From JACVRM01 sp046262315 (GTDB lineage: Bacteria; Actinomycetota; Thermoleophilia; Gaiellales; Gaiellaceae), in the NCBI GenBank assembly GCA_046262315.1, contig JBHEMZ010000073.1, forward strand, positions 1 to 30,154: a DNA stretch of 30,154 nt. The letters run 5' to 3'. Made by a program: the position numbers and the translations under genes. Shown piece after piece: positions 1-8,000 of this stretch; position 1 is the first letter of the stretch, and each line of letters begins with the position of its first letter. Under the pieces are notes generated by a model. It saw only the letters and a program-made list of their open reading frames with translations. It made no database searches and was not told the DNA's origin.

Positions 1-609
1 CCCGTCGGCAGCGTCGACGGTACCGAGGATGGGCTCGAGCGTCGTGAAGGGGTAGGCGGCGACCTTCGGCCGCGCGTTCGAGATGCGAGTGAGCAGCGAC
101 GACTTGCCCGCGTTGGGCAACCCGACGAGCGCCGCGTCGGCGAGCAGCTTGAGGCGCAGCTCGAGCTCGGCCGTGTCCCCCGGGAGGCCCGTCTCGGCAA
201 AGCGGGGCGTCTGGCGCGCGGGCGTGGCGAAGTGCCGGTTCCCACGTCCGCCCGCACCGCCGGCCGCGATCACGACCCGCGCGTCGCCCCGCGCCAGGTC
301 GGCGACCAGGTCACCCGCGGAGAACACCTGTGTGCCGACCGGTATCCGCAGCTCGACTGACTGCCCGTCGGCGCCGTGTTTCCCGGCGCCGCGGCCCGGC
401 TCGCCGCTGCGCGCCGCGAAGCGCTTACGCGAGCGAAACCAAGACAGGTCGCGCCGGTCCGGATCCGCGAGCAGGACGACGTCGCCTCCTCGGCCGCCGT
501 CGCCTCCATCGGGCCCACCGCGGGGCACATACTTCTCGCGGCGGAAGCTGATGGCGCCGTCGCCGCCGCGGCCCGCCTCCACCTCGATCTGTGCCCGGTC
601 CTGAAACAC
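1..609 (-). CDS. obg: GTPase Obg (CgtA), N-terminal 203 residues, cut by the window edge
   Basis: Obg is a ribosome-associated GTPase needed for 50S assembly and linked to stress signalling. The visible part has the glycine-rich Obg fold (residues about 3-155, with GGPDGGDGGRGG near 31-42 and AAGGAGGRGN near 115-124). The start of the GTPase domain follows, with the P-loop GLPNAGKSS at 163-171 and the switch I threonines in YPFTTLEP. The start is GTG at 609, because a TAG lies in frame two codons upstream. The gene lies 34 bases after rpmA, the classic rplU-rpmA-obg order, so co-transcription is likely. The remaining G-motifs and any C-terminal domain lie outside the window. Identity is near certain; the symbol follows the family name. 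Confidence 0.96.
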   Translation of the reverse strand, partial: MFQDRAQIEVEAGRGGDGAISFRREKYVPRGGPDGGDGGRGGDVVLLADPDRRDLSWFRSRKRFAARSGEPGRGAGKHGADGQSVELRIPVGTQVFSAGDLVADLARGDARVVIAAGGAGGRGNRHFATPARQTPRFAETGLPGDTAELELRLKLLADAALVGLPNAGKSSLLTRISNARPKVAAYPFTTLEPILGTVDAADG

Positions 610-643
610 CGACTAGGCCCAGGCGCGTCGGCGCCTTCTGTCG

Positions 644-901
644 CTATTCAGTCGCTTCGGCGACCGAGACGAGGCGGCGCTCACCGCGTGAGTGGAACTC
701 GACCGTCCCGTCGCGCTTGGCGAAGATCGTGTCGTCGCCTCCGATGCCGGCCCCCGGCCCGGGGCGAAAGCGCGTCCCGCGCTGGCGCACGATGATCGCG
801 CCCGCCCTGACGACCTGGCCGCCGAAGACCTTGACGCCGAGCCGCTGCGCATTCGAGTCGCGCCCGTTCTTCGACGAGCCGAGACCTTTCTTGTGAGCCA
901 T
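644..901 (-). CDS. rpmA: 50S ribosomal protein L27
   Basis: L27 is a small basic protein of the large subunit whose N-terminal tail reaches the peptidyl-transferase centre. The 85-residue product has the family signature MAHKKGLGSSKNGRDSNAQR at its N-terminus, followed by the conserved RQRGTRFRPGPG and the GGDDTIFA segment. It starts directly with MAHKKG, so it lacks the cleaved N-terminal extension seen in Firmicutes. The ATG at 901 immediately follows the rplU stop, and a GGAGGAG ribosome-binding site lies inside the end of rplU, so translation is probably coupled to L21. Length is normal for the family. Confidence 0.98.
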   Translation of the reverse strand: MAHKKGLGSSKNGRDSNAQRLGVKVFGGQVVRAGAIIVRQRGTRFRPGPGAGIGGDDTIFAKRDGTVEFHSRGERRLVSVAEATE

Positions 902-1414
902 CTAGTTCTCCTCCCGCTTCCGCTCGAGTGCCGACTCGAGCGCCGTGATAGCACCCTTTCGGCCGGCGTTCTCGCGCTCGTACGCGAGCGCCGCCTCGAG
1001 TTTCTCGAGGTCCCAGCGCTTCGACTTTTCGCCGATGTCCGCGACGGTCATGTCCTCGTACCCACGCGGCAGAGACGTTTCCGTCGCCGCGGCCGCAGGC
1101 GTAGACGACGCCGCGCGTGCGCGCTTCGCGCCTCCGATCTGCTCGATCTGAATCTCCGACAGGCTGCTGCGAAAGCCCGTGTGCCGCCGATAGCCGGTGC
1201 GGCGACGGTACTTTCCGATGCGGATCTTCTCGCCACGCACATGCTGTAGCACCCGCGCGGTCACCTTGAGGCTGTCGCTCTCGCCGTCGCCCGCGAAGAG
1301 CACCTCGGGCGTGAACGTAGCGCTCTCGTCGAGGCGCAGCCGGTCGACGCGCAGGCGCTGACCCTCGCTGACGCGATACTGCTTGCCGCCGACTCTGATG
1401 ATCGCGTAGCTCAT
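902..1414 (-). CDS. rplU: 50S ribosomal protein L21 with a C-terminal helical extension
   Basis: L21 binds 23S rRNA in the large subunit. Residues 1-95 are the ordinary L21 fold (MSYAIIRVGGKQYRV at the start, GEKIRIGKYRRRTGYRR near 61-76), with a shortened central loop where many L21 proteins carry a VGTP segment. Beyond it lie about 75 extra residues: an Ala/Ser/Thr linker (about 98-115), then a charged helical stretch from YEDMTVADIGEKSKRW to ALESALERKREEN, so the protein is 170 residues against the usual 100-105. I chose the ATG at 1414 because it gives the family N-terminus; a GTG at 1423 would add MPV. Neither start has a clear Shine-Dalgarno. Function of the tail is unknown. Confidence 0.95.
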   Translation of the reverse strand: MSYAIIRVGGKQYRVSEGQRLRVDRLRLDESATFTPEVLFAGDGESDSLKVTARVLQHVRGEKIRIGKYRRRTGYRRHTGFRSSLSEIQIEQIGGAKRARAASSTPAAAATETSLPRGYEDMTVADIGEKSKRWDLEKLEAALAYERENAGRKGAITALESALERKREEN

Positions 1415-1428
1415 GACAGGCACAAAGA

Positions 1429-1446
1429 CGCGGGCCGGCGCCCGCG
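1429..1446 (-). terminator. GC-rich hairpin with a short T-rich tail before rplU
   Basis: Read on the minus strand, CGCGGGC and GCCCGCG form a perfect 7-bp stem around a GCCG loop, and TCTTTGT follows at once. The hairpin lies in the 53-base gap between the RNase gene and rplU, 14 bases before the rplU ATG. It looks like a weak intrinsic terminator or attenuator; an L21-responsive leader or an RNase processing site are alternatives. Only the structure is seen; function is inferred. Confidence 0.4.
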
Positions 1447-1467
1447 GATCGCCCAGTCTAGCAGCGG

Positions 1468-4164
1468 CTATTCGCCGGAAGAGGTCTCGGCGGAGCGTTC
1501 GGCCGCGGCCGTGGAGGCCGTCTTCTTCCGTCGGTTCCGGCCGCCGCGAGTGCCGCGGCGCGTCTTGCGGCGCGGCTTGGAAGCGCCGTCCGCCTCGCCC
1601 GCGTCCGGCGACTCGCCCTCGGCCCCCGCGACAGGCGCTGCGGTCTCGGGCGAAGCCCGGCCGACAGGGTCCTCCCCACCGAGCTCCGCCGGCGGCAAGT
1701 GAATCCTGGCGGCCGCCGGTTCCTCGGTCGCAGGCGCAGAGCCGTTCTCGGCCATTGCCATCGTGCTCGGCGTCTTGCGCTTGCGACCTCGGCCGCCGCG
1801 CGTTCCGCGGCGCGTTTTGCGCTTCGCCGGCGGCTCAGCCGCCGACTCGCCCTCGGCGGCCGACTCGGGTTCGTCCGAGACCGTTACCGGCTCGGGCCCC
1901 GGCGCCGCCTCGGTCACGGCCGCCGGCGCTTCCGCCTCGACCGCCTTGACGCGGCGGCGGCGCGTCGGCCGCTCCGCCACTTCCTCGGGCTCGTCCGAGA
2001 CCGCGACGGGCTCGGACTCTGGCGCAGCCTCGGCCACGGCCTCCAGCGGTTGTGCGTCGGCCGCCTTGACTCGGCGGCGGGCGCGCGTCGGCCGCTCCGC
2101 CTCCGCCTCCGCCGTGATGGGGTCCTCGACGCGCGGCCCTGGGGACACGAGCGTTGCATACACAGTGCCCTCCATAAAGCGCGTGACGCGGACGCGAACC
2201 TTCTTGCCGACCAGGCGCGCCGCGTCTGCGACCGACACGTCCAGTCCGTCCAGCTTGCCCGCGGCGGAGCGCGCGTCGTGCAGGCCGACCTCGACGAGCT
2301 TGACGCTCACCTCCTTGCCCTCCTCGACCGGCGCGGGCTCAGGCTCGGCCGCGGCGCCGTGAGAGACGACGACGAGATGGTCGAGCGGGACGTCTTCGAG
2401 CCCGACGAGCACAAAGCGCCGCTTCGCCGCCTCCTCGAGCGCGGCGAGCCGTTGTGCACCGGGGCCGACCAGGATGGCCGCGACATGCGCGTTCATCTCG
2501 ACGCGGAAGACCTTGCTGCGCGAGCCGCGCACCAGTGTTCGCAGCCGCCGCTCAACGTCCACCGTAGCCGTCGTCTCCGAGACGACGATGCCGTCGCCGG
2601 CGCACATCGGGCACTTCTTCGCCAGGATCTCGCGCGGGCCGTCCGTGACGTTCTGGCGCGTCATCTCCACCAGCCCAAGGGGCGAGATCTCGACGACGTA
2701 CGTCTTGGTCCGGTCGCGCTGGAGCTCGGTGCGCAGCGCCTCCTCGACCGTGGCGCGGTTCTTCGGATTCGCCATGTCGATGAAGTCGATGACGACGATG
2801 CCGCCGATGTCACGGAGCCGCAGCTGGCGCACAACCTCCTTGACGGCCTCGATGTTGTTCTTCGTGATCGTGTCCTCGAGCGAGGACGCGGACGACTTGG
2901 AGCGCGAGCCGACGAAACGGCCCGTGTTCACGTCGATGACGGTGAACGCCTCTGCGTAGTCGAAGATGAGGGACCCGCCCGATGGGAGGTCGACCCGCCG
3001 GGAGAGGGTCGAACGGATCTCCTCGTGGACGCCGAACGCCTCCATGAGCGGTTGCTTCTCGCGGTAGCGGGTGACGCGCTCGGCCATGTGCGGCGAGGTT
3101 TTCTTCAGGTAGCCGACCACCCGCCGGTACGTTTGGTCGTCGTCGACGAGCGCGCGCTCGAAGTCCTCCGTGAAGAGGTCCCGTGTCACTCGCAGTGGCA
3201 GCTCGGCCTCCTGGTAGACGATCGCCGGCGCAGGGGCTACCTTCGCGCGCTGCTCGATCGTCTTCCAGAGGCGCTGGAGGAAGTCGAAGTCTCGCTCGAT
3301 GTCCTCCGCGGACGCGCCCTCCGCCGCCGTGCGGACGATCAGGCCGCCCTTCTTGACGTCGAGGCTCTTGAGGATGTCGCGAAGGCGCGTCCGCTCCTCG
3401 TCCTCGAGACGCCGCGAGACGCCGAAGCCCTCACCGCTTGGCACGTACACGACGAAGCGCCCGGCGAGCGAGATCTCAGTGGTGAGGCGCGCGCCTTTCG
3501 ACTTCATCGGATCCTTCACCGTTTGGACGAGGATCTGCTGGCCGCGGCTGAGAAGATCCTGGATCTTCTTGCCGTGGCGGCGGCCTTCGAGCTCGGGCGT
3601 CACGATCTCGTCGACGAAGAGGAAGCCGTTCCGCTCGAGTCCGATGTCGACGAACGCAGCCTCCATGCCGGGCAGCACGTTGTCGACCGTGCCGAGGTAG
3701 ATGTTGCCGGCGATCGAGCGGCGGCCGGGCCGTTCGAGGTACACCTCGGCGACACGGTCGTCCTCGAGGACGGCAACCTGGCGCTCGGTGACGCCGACCG
3801 AAAAGAGCAGTTCGCGTTTCGCCGCGGGAAGCGGCGCGCGCCTCGTCTCGGAGCGTCGGCGCGACGTACGCCCCTTGCGCTCCGGCCGCTCGCGCTTCTC
3901 GGGTCCCTCGCGCTTCTCCGGACGATCTGGCTTCGCGGGCTTGGCCCCCGCGGGCTGCTGCTCTGAGGCCACGGAGCTCGTGCCGGGTTTCTTGCGGCCA
4001 CGCCCTCCGCGGGTGCCCCGGCGGCGCTTCTTCGCCTCATCCGCCTCTGCGGCGGGCGCCGGCTCAGGCGGGGGTGGTGATGCTTCGGTCTGTGTCTGTG
4101 GTGCGGCCTCTACGGCCGCGTCTTCCTGCTGGTGTTTCCGTCGCCGGAACCAGGACAGTGGCAA
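1468..4164 (-). CDS. rne: Ribonuclease E/G family endoribonuclease with long disordered basic tails
   Basis: This endoribonuclease for rRNA/tRNA maturation and mRNA decay has 898 residues. The start is TTG at 4164, because AAGGAG lies seven bases upstream; the reading frame extends further up without such support. In order: a Pro/Ala/charged N-terminal tail with a basic motif near 45-58, an S1 region (GNIYLGTVDNVLPGMEAAF, from about 153), and the catalytic core with the metal-binding aspartates in DVNTG (D411) and DFIDM (D460). The Zn-link follows as CPMC (C518, C521), then a TRAM-like beta segment near 616-674 and a long disordered tail with acidic/proline repeats. The motif TRRGTRGGRGRK occurs near the N-terminus and, with small changes, twice in the tail. 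Extensions on both sides of the core are known in actinobacterial RNase E/G. Whether rne or rng is the better symbol is open. Confidence 0.93.
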   Translation of the reverse strand: MPLSWFRRRKHQQEDAAVEAAPQTQTEASPPPPEPAPAAEADEAKKRRRGTRGGRGRKKPGTSSVASEQQPAGAKPAKPDRPEKREGPEKRERPERKGRTSRRRSETRRAPLPAAKRELLFSVGVTERQVAVLEDDRVAEVYLERPGRRSIAGNIYLGTVDNVLPGMEAAFVDIGLERNGFLFVDEIVTPELEGRRHGKKIQDLLSRGQQILVQTVKDPMKSKGARLTTEISLAGRFVVYVPSGEGFGVSRRLEDEERTRLRDILKSLDVKKGGLIVRTAAEGASAEDIERDFDFLQRLWKTIEQRAKVAPAPAIVYQEAELPLRVTRDLFTEDFERALVDDDQTYRRVVGYLKKTSPHMAERVTRYREKQPLMEAFGVHEEIRSTLSRRVDLPSGGSLIFDYAEAFTVIDVNTGRFVGSRSKSSASSLEDTITKNNIEAVKEVVRQLRLRDIGGIVVIDFIDMANPKNRATVEEALRTELQRDRTKTYVVEISPLGLVEMTRQNVTDGPREILAKKCPMCAGDGIVVSETTATVDVERRLRTLVRGSRSKVFRVEMNAHVAAILVGPGAQRLAALEEAAKRRFVLVGLEDVPLDHLVVVSHGAAAEPEPAPVEEGKEVSVKLVEVGLHDARSAAGKLDGLDVSVADAARLVGKKVRVRVTRFMEGTVYATLVSPGPRVEDPITAEAEAERPTRARRRVKAADAQPLEAVAEAAPESEPVAVSDEPEEVAERPTRRRRVKAVEAEAPAAVTEAAPGPEPVTVSDEPESAAEGESAAEPPAKRKTRRGTRGGRGRKRKTPSTMAMAENGSAPATEEPAAARIHLPPAELGGEDPVGRASPETAAPVAGAEGESPDAGEADGASKPRRKTRRGTRGGRNRRKKTASTAAAERSAETSSGE

Positions 4165-4296
4165 AAGTAATCTCCTTGTCGTATGCGCGCGCGCTCGCTG
4201 CGACGGGTGTGCCGGCGCGACGCGCGCTGCAGATCGGGTTGAAAAACGTCGGCATTGCCTTATCAAAGGCTAGCAGCGCGCGGGCCGGGACTGCCA

Positions 4297-4494
4297 TCAG
4301 GCAGCAGCCGCGGGAGGCAGCTTGGCCCGGCGCCTGCGGATCAGGCGGAGGCGCTGGTTGAGGCGCGCCCAGGCCCAGGGCTCGATCTCGCCGTACCGGA
4401 CGGCCGTTCGTTCGCGCGTCGTCTCGAGGTACTCGAACCACGCGTCTGCCTCTTCGATCATCAGCAACTCGTGCGCTTGTCGCTTGATCGCCAT
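4297..4494 (-). CDS. Small basic protein of unknown function (65 aa)
   Basis: I do not recognise this family. The ATG at 4494 has a strong GAGGAGG four bases upstream, the main reason for believing the gene. The product begins MAIKRQAHELLMIEEADAWF, is rich in Trp, Glu and Arg, and is predicted to be mostly helical. It ends in a very basic segment (LNQRLRLIRRRRAKLPP) that could bind nucleic acid or acidic partners. No membrane segment, signal peptide or cysteine motif is present. It lies between rodA (282 bases upstream) and the RNase E/G gene (about 130 bases downstream) in the same direction, so a role linked to either is possible but unproven. Confidence 0.65.
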   Translation of the reverse strand: MAIKRQAHELLMIEEADAWFEYLETTRERTAVRYGEIEPWAWARLNQRLRLIRRRRAKLPPAAAA

Positions 4495-4776
4495 CCGACC
4501 TCCTCGCCCGACGCCGCGCAGGGTAGGACCTAGACCGGACGGCACAATCACGGGGGGAACCTGTCACGGGGAATCGCGGTCCCCCGTGTGCCCCTCTTTG
4601 CGGGCGTGCGGTGCGAGTTCAACCGTTGGCTGGGCCGGCGGCTCGTCGCCTGATTACACCGTTGGCTAGTCGTTTCGTGAGCCTCCCCCGGGCGGAGCCC
4701 GGCTCCGGCGCCGGGTCGCGCTGTCTCACCGACGGCCGCTCCTTTTGGGAACCTGCGGTTCCCCTTGCCCGGCCCT
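4495..4776. repeat. Intergenic region with alternative hairpins and diverged direct repeats
   Basis: No gene is visible here. CACGGGGG (4549-4556) and CACGGGG (4565-4571) can each pair with CCCCCGTG or CCCCGTG at 4581-4588, giving two mutually exclusive stems. Further right, GGGAACC (4747-4753) and GGTTCCC (4757-4763) form a perfect 7-bp hairpin. The stretches at about 4569-4615 and 4746-4792 look like diverged copies of one unit (GGGAA..GCGGT..CCCC..CCCTCT..GGGCG..TGCGG). The ten bases ACCGTTGGCT occur near 4625 and again near 4661. These could serve as rodA termination or processing structures, or be a small dispersed repeat. Confidence 0.4.
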
Positions 4777-5979
4777 CTACGGGCGGATGCGGACTGGGAG
4801 CGCTGTGGCGCGGCCTCGGATGTGGATCGCCTGGAGGATTCCGATCGCGACGAGGTTGGCGATCAGCGACGAGCCGCCGACGCTCACGAAAGGCAGCGGG
4901 ATGCCGGTGACGGGCGCCATCCCGACCGTCATGCCGACGTTGACGGCGATCTGGAACAAGAGCATTACCGCGATCCCTCCGGCCACGATGGCCGAGAACG
5001 CGTCACGCGCAACGGTGATGATCGACAATGCGCGCCAGATGACGAGCAGGTAGAGCGCGAGCAGAATCGACGCCCCGACGAAGCCGCGCTGCTCGGCGAG
5101 CGATGCGAACACGAAGTCGGTCGCGTGCTCGGGCAGGAAGTCGAAGTTCGTCTGGCTCGCCCCCGAGGGCCCGCGGCCGGTTACGCCGCCCGAGCCGACC
5201 GCGATGCGCGACTGGTTGACGTTGTAGGTCGCATCGTCCGGGCTGTCGGAGGGATTGGAGAAGCTGGTCAGGCGCTCCACCTGGTACGGCTTGAGCACGT
5301 CGATGCCGGCTGCGGGCCCCCCCCACAGCACGAAGATCGCGACGCAGACGAGCGCAGCCAGCAGCCAGGCCAGTGAGAGCCAGCGCGTCCCGGCCACGAA
5401 CAGGACGGCGCCGAGCACGGCGCCGTAGACGAGCGCGCTGCCCACATCCGGCTGCAGGAAGACGAGCAGCGTTGGCGGCGCCGCCAGCCCCACCGCAGCG
5501 AGGGTCGTGCGCGCGTCCCAGACACGCCGGCCCCGGTCTGCAAGGAAGCCGGCGAGGAAGAGGACGAGCAGGAGCTTGCCGAACTCCGAGGGCTGGAAGC
5601 GGAAGCCGCCGAGCTCGAGCCAGCGTGTGGAACCGCGCACTTCGACACCCGCGACCACCACGAGGAGGAGCATCCCGATCATCGCCGCGTAGAGCAGCTT
5701 GCGCCCGCGCCGGTAGAAATCCGGATCGACGAAGACTGCTACCAGGAACCCGATCCCGCCGATCCCGGCATAGACCGCCTGCCGGACGACGTAGTAGGTC
5801 GGGTCGCCCGTGACGTCGTCGCGCGTGATGCCGTCGAGCACCCAGAGGCCGTAGGCGACCAGGACGACGACTGCTAGCAGCAGGGTCCAGTCGAGCCGCC
5901 GCGCGATCAAGCGCAGGTCGACGGCGTGCGCGGCGCGGAAACCGGCCTCGGAGCGGGTGGTGGGCGCGTAATCCAGCAT
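4777..5979 (-). CDS. rodA: SEDS peptidoglycan glycosyltransferase RodA
   Basis: RodA polymerises lipid II into glycan strands during side-wall growth, acting with PBP2. The 400-residue product is a polytopic membrane protein with about ten hydrophobic helices starting near residue 32. Diagnostic SEDS motifs are QPDVGSA (176-182) and PEHATDF (283-289, with D288 matching the essential extracellular aspartate). The family signature PVTGIPLPFVSVGGSSL lies at about 356-372. The ATG at 5979 shares one base with the TGA of mrdA, so the pair is translationally coupled. The neighbours (MreBCD, PBP2) make RodA the right member of the FtsW/RodA/SpoVE family. Confidence 0.97.
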   Translation of the reverse strand: MLDYAPTTRSEAGFRAAHAVDLRLIARRLDWTLLLAVVVLVAYGLWVLDGITRDDVTGDPTYYVVRQAVYAGIGGIGFLVAVFVDPDFYRRGRKLLYAAMIGMLLLVVVAGVEVRGSTRWLELGGFRFQPSEFGKLLLVLFLAGFLADRGRRVWDARTTLAAVGLAAPPTLLVFLQPDVGSALVYGAVLGAVLFVAGTRWLSLAWLLAALVCVAIFVLWGGPAAGIDVLKPYQVERLTSFSNPSDSPDDATYNVNQSRIAVGSGGVTGRGPSGASQTNFDFLPEHATDFVFASLAEQRGFVGASILLALYLLVIWRALSIITVARDAFSAIVAGGIAVMLLFQIAVNVGMTVGMAPVTGIPLPFVSVGGSSLIANLVAIGILQAIHIRGRATALPVRIRP

Positions 5980-8000
5980 CAGTCCGTCGGCACCGGCGCG
6001 ACGTTTCCGCCCTGGCGGTGGAAGTACTCCTGGAAAATCTCGAGCGCGGCCGGAGCGGCGGCCTCACCGCCGAAGCCGCCGTTCTCGATGACGACACACA
6101 CGGCGAGCTCAGGCGTGGCGTCGGTCGGGCCGTAGCCGCAGAACCACGACTGGTCGACAAGGGCTCCTCCCGCCTGCTCCACGCGCTTCTCGGCGGTGCC
6201 CGTCTTGCCGGCGATCGACACCGGGAAGCCGTCGAAGACCGCCGTTGCCGTTCCGTATGCCCCGTGCGTGGCGGCGTAGAGGCCGTCCTGCACGGCGGAG
6301 AGAGCCACCGGGTTGATCCCGCTCTCGCGCGGCGCCGGGCCTGAGTAGCGGCGCGTGACGAGCGGGAGCGTGCGATCCGTCCCGCGCTCGGCCCACTTCA
6401 GCAGGTGCGGCTGAACCATGCGCCCGTTGTTCGCGACCATCGCGTAGAACGACGCCATCTGGAGCGGCGTGACGAGGAGATCCTTCTGGCCGATGGCGAG
6501 CTGGATCGAGTCGCCGGGCTTCCAGAGCCGCTCCTGCTCCCAGCAGCAGGGAAGCGTCTTCTTCGTGTACGTCCGCTTGCGCCACTCGGGGGTCGGCAGC
6601 AGCCCGCCGAGCTCGCCGCCGGTCTCGACGCCGGTCGGACGTCCGAAGCCCCACCGCGACGCCCACTCCTGGAGCGGGTGACCGCGCTCGCCGGGCAGCG
6701 AGTAGAAGCGCATGCCGAGGTCGTAGAAGTACGTGTCGCACGACTGCTCGAGCGCCTGCGGCAGCGTCAGCGCGCCGCTCGACGAATCGTTCCAGTTGTT
6801 GAACTCCCCGCCGAGGACCGGATTGCCCGCCGAGTCGCGCACGTAGAAGACGGCGGGGCACGGGAGCTGGTCGTATGGGCCGACGAGCCCTTCCTGGATC
6901 GCCGCCAGCGCGGTGACCGGCTTCCAAGTCGACCCCGGCGGATACAAACCCTCCGTCGTGCGGTTGATCCCGGGGAAGTTCGCCTCCTCGGCCGCCCGCT
7001 CGTCGAGCAGGAACCGCAGCTCCTTCCGCTTGCCGGGGTTGGAGTATGCCCCCGGGTGGTAGGCCGGCAGCGACGCGAGGGCCAGCACCTCACCCGTACG
7101 CGGATCGAGCGCGACGGCGGCGCCGCCGTTCGCGTACCAGTTCTCGTTGTCGATCGCGAGCCTGATGCCGGTGGCGATCGCCTCTTCGGCTGCTCGCTGG
7201 AGGTCGACGTCGAGCGTCAACCGCACGGCGTCCCCGGGCACGGGAGCCGCCGTCTGCGCGAAGTCGCCGCGCGGCCGCCCGGCGGAGTCGACCCGCAGGG
7301 TGGCGAGGCCCGTCCGGCCGCGCAGGACGCCGTCGAAGGCGGCCTCGGCCCCGCGCTGGCCGACGCGGTCCCCGAGGTGATAGTCCTTGAGCTCCTCGAG
7401 CTGCTTCTTCGTGATCTCGCCGACGTGGCCGAGCAGGTGGGAGGCAAGCTTCCCGAGCGGGTAGCGGCGCACCTGAGTATCCGCGATCTGGACTCCCTGG
7501 AACTCGGACTGGTGCTCGAGCAGGAAGTAGACGGTGCCGCGCGGGACGTCCCGCTTGATAGTGATCGGCGTCAAGGGGTCCCGCTTCTGGCGCTCGACCT
7601 TCGCGAGGATCTCTCCCAGCGGGACGCCAAGCAGCCGCGCGAGGCGGCGTAGCTCCTGATACCGGCCCTTCTCCGGCAGGTCGGGCGGCGAGATGCGGAC
7701 GGACGTGACCGTTCTGTTCGCGACGAGCGTCTTGCCGTTGCGATCGAGGATCGGCCCGCGCTCCGCCTCGAGGCGTACGCGGCGGACCTGGTTGTCGTGA
7801 GCGACGCGCAGGTACTCGTCGCCGGAGAGCACCTGCAGGGCCCAGAGGCGCAGGATCAGCAGCGCGAAGGCGGCCAGCGCGAGCGCGGCAAGAATTCCGA
7901 TGCGGAAGGCGAGCTGGGGTGTGAGCCGATAGGGCTCCTCAACCCGCGGGTCGCGCGGGAGGAAGCCGCGTGGGCGAGCCCGGAAGGGAGTGCTAGCCAA
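5979..8000 (-). CDS. mrdA: Penicillin-binding protein 2 (elongasome transpeptidase)
   Basis: This class B PBP cross-links peptidoglycan in the lateral wall together with RodA. It has 673 residues: a short basic cytoplasmic tail, one membrane helix (about 33-58), a PBP dimerisation/pedestal region (about 75-265), and a transpeptidase domain. The active-site motifs are STWK (S357 nucleophile, K360), SCD (S420-D422) and KTG (599-601). I accept the TTG at 8000, which overlaps the mreD end by eight bases, because AGGAGGT lies eight bases upstream inside mreD and no other start precedes the membrane helix. Motifs are complete, so the enzyme should be active. Position in the mre cluster points to PBP2 rather than the divisome PBP3. 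Confidence 0.96.
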   Translation of the reverse strand: MASTPFRARPRGFLPRDPRVEEPYRLTPQLAFRIGILAALALAAFALLILRLWALQVLSGDEYLRVAHDNQVRRVRLEAERGPILDRNGKTLVANRTVTSVRISPPDLPEKGRYQELRRLARLLGVPLGEILAKVERQKRDPLTPITIKRDVPRGTVYFLLEHQSEFQGVQIADTQVRRYPLGKLASHLLGHVGEITKKQLEELKDYHLGDRVGQRGAEAAFDGVLRGRTGLATLRVDSAGRPRGDFAQTAAPVPGDAVRLTLDVDLQRAAEEAIATGIRLAIDNENWYANGGAAVALDPRTGEVLALASLPAYHPGAYSNPGKRKELRFLLDERAAEEANFPGINRTTEGLYPPGSTWKPVTALAAIQEGLVGPYDQLPCPAVFYVRDSAGNPVLGGEFNNWNDSSSGALTLPQALEQSCDTYFYDLGMRFYSLPGERGHPLQEWASRWGFGRPTGVETGGELGGLLPTPEWRKRTYTKKTLPCCWEQERLWKPGDSIQLAIGQKDLLVTPLQMASFYAMVANNGRMVQPHLLKWAERGTDRTLPLVTRRYSGPAPRESGINPVALSAVQDGLYAATHGAYGTATAVFDGFPVSIAGKTGTAEKRVEQAGGALVDQSWFCGYGPTDATPELAVCVVIENGGFGGEAAAPAALEIFQEYFHRQGGNVAPVPTD

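Noticed and set aside
1699..3966. A 755-codon open frame on the plus strand
   Set aside because: It is the antisense of the RNase E/G gene; long antisense frames are expected at this GC content, and its translation is repetitive Arg/Leu/Asp sequence with no family resemblance.
4740..4770. Classical intrinsic terminator of rodA
   Set aside because: The GGGAACC hairpin is perfect, but the minus strand continues AAAAGG after it, not a U-tract.
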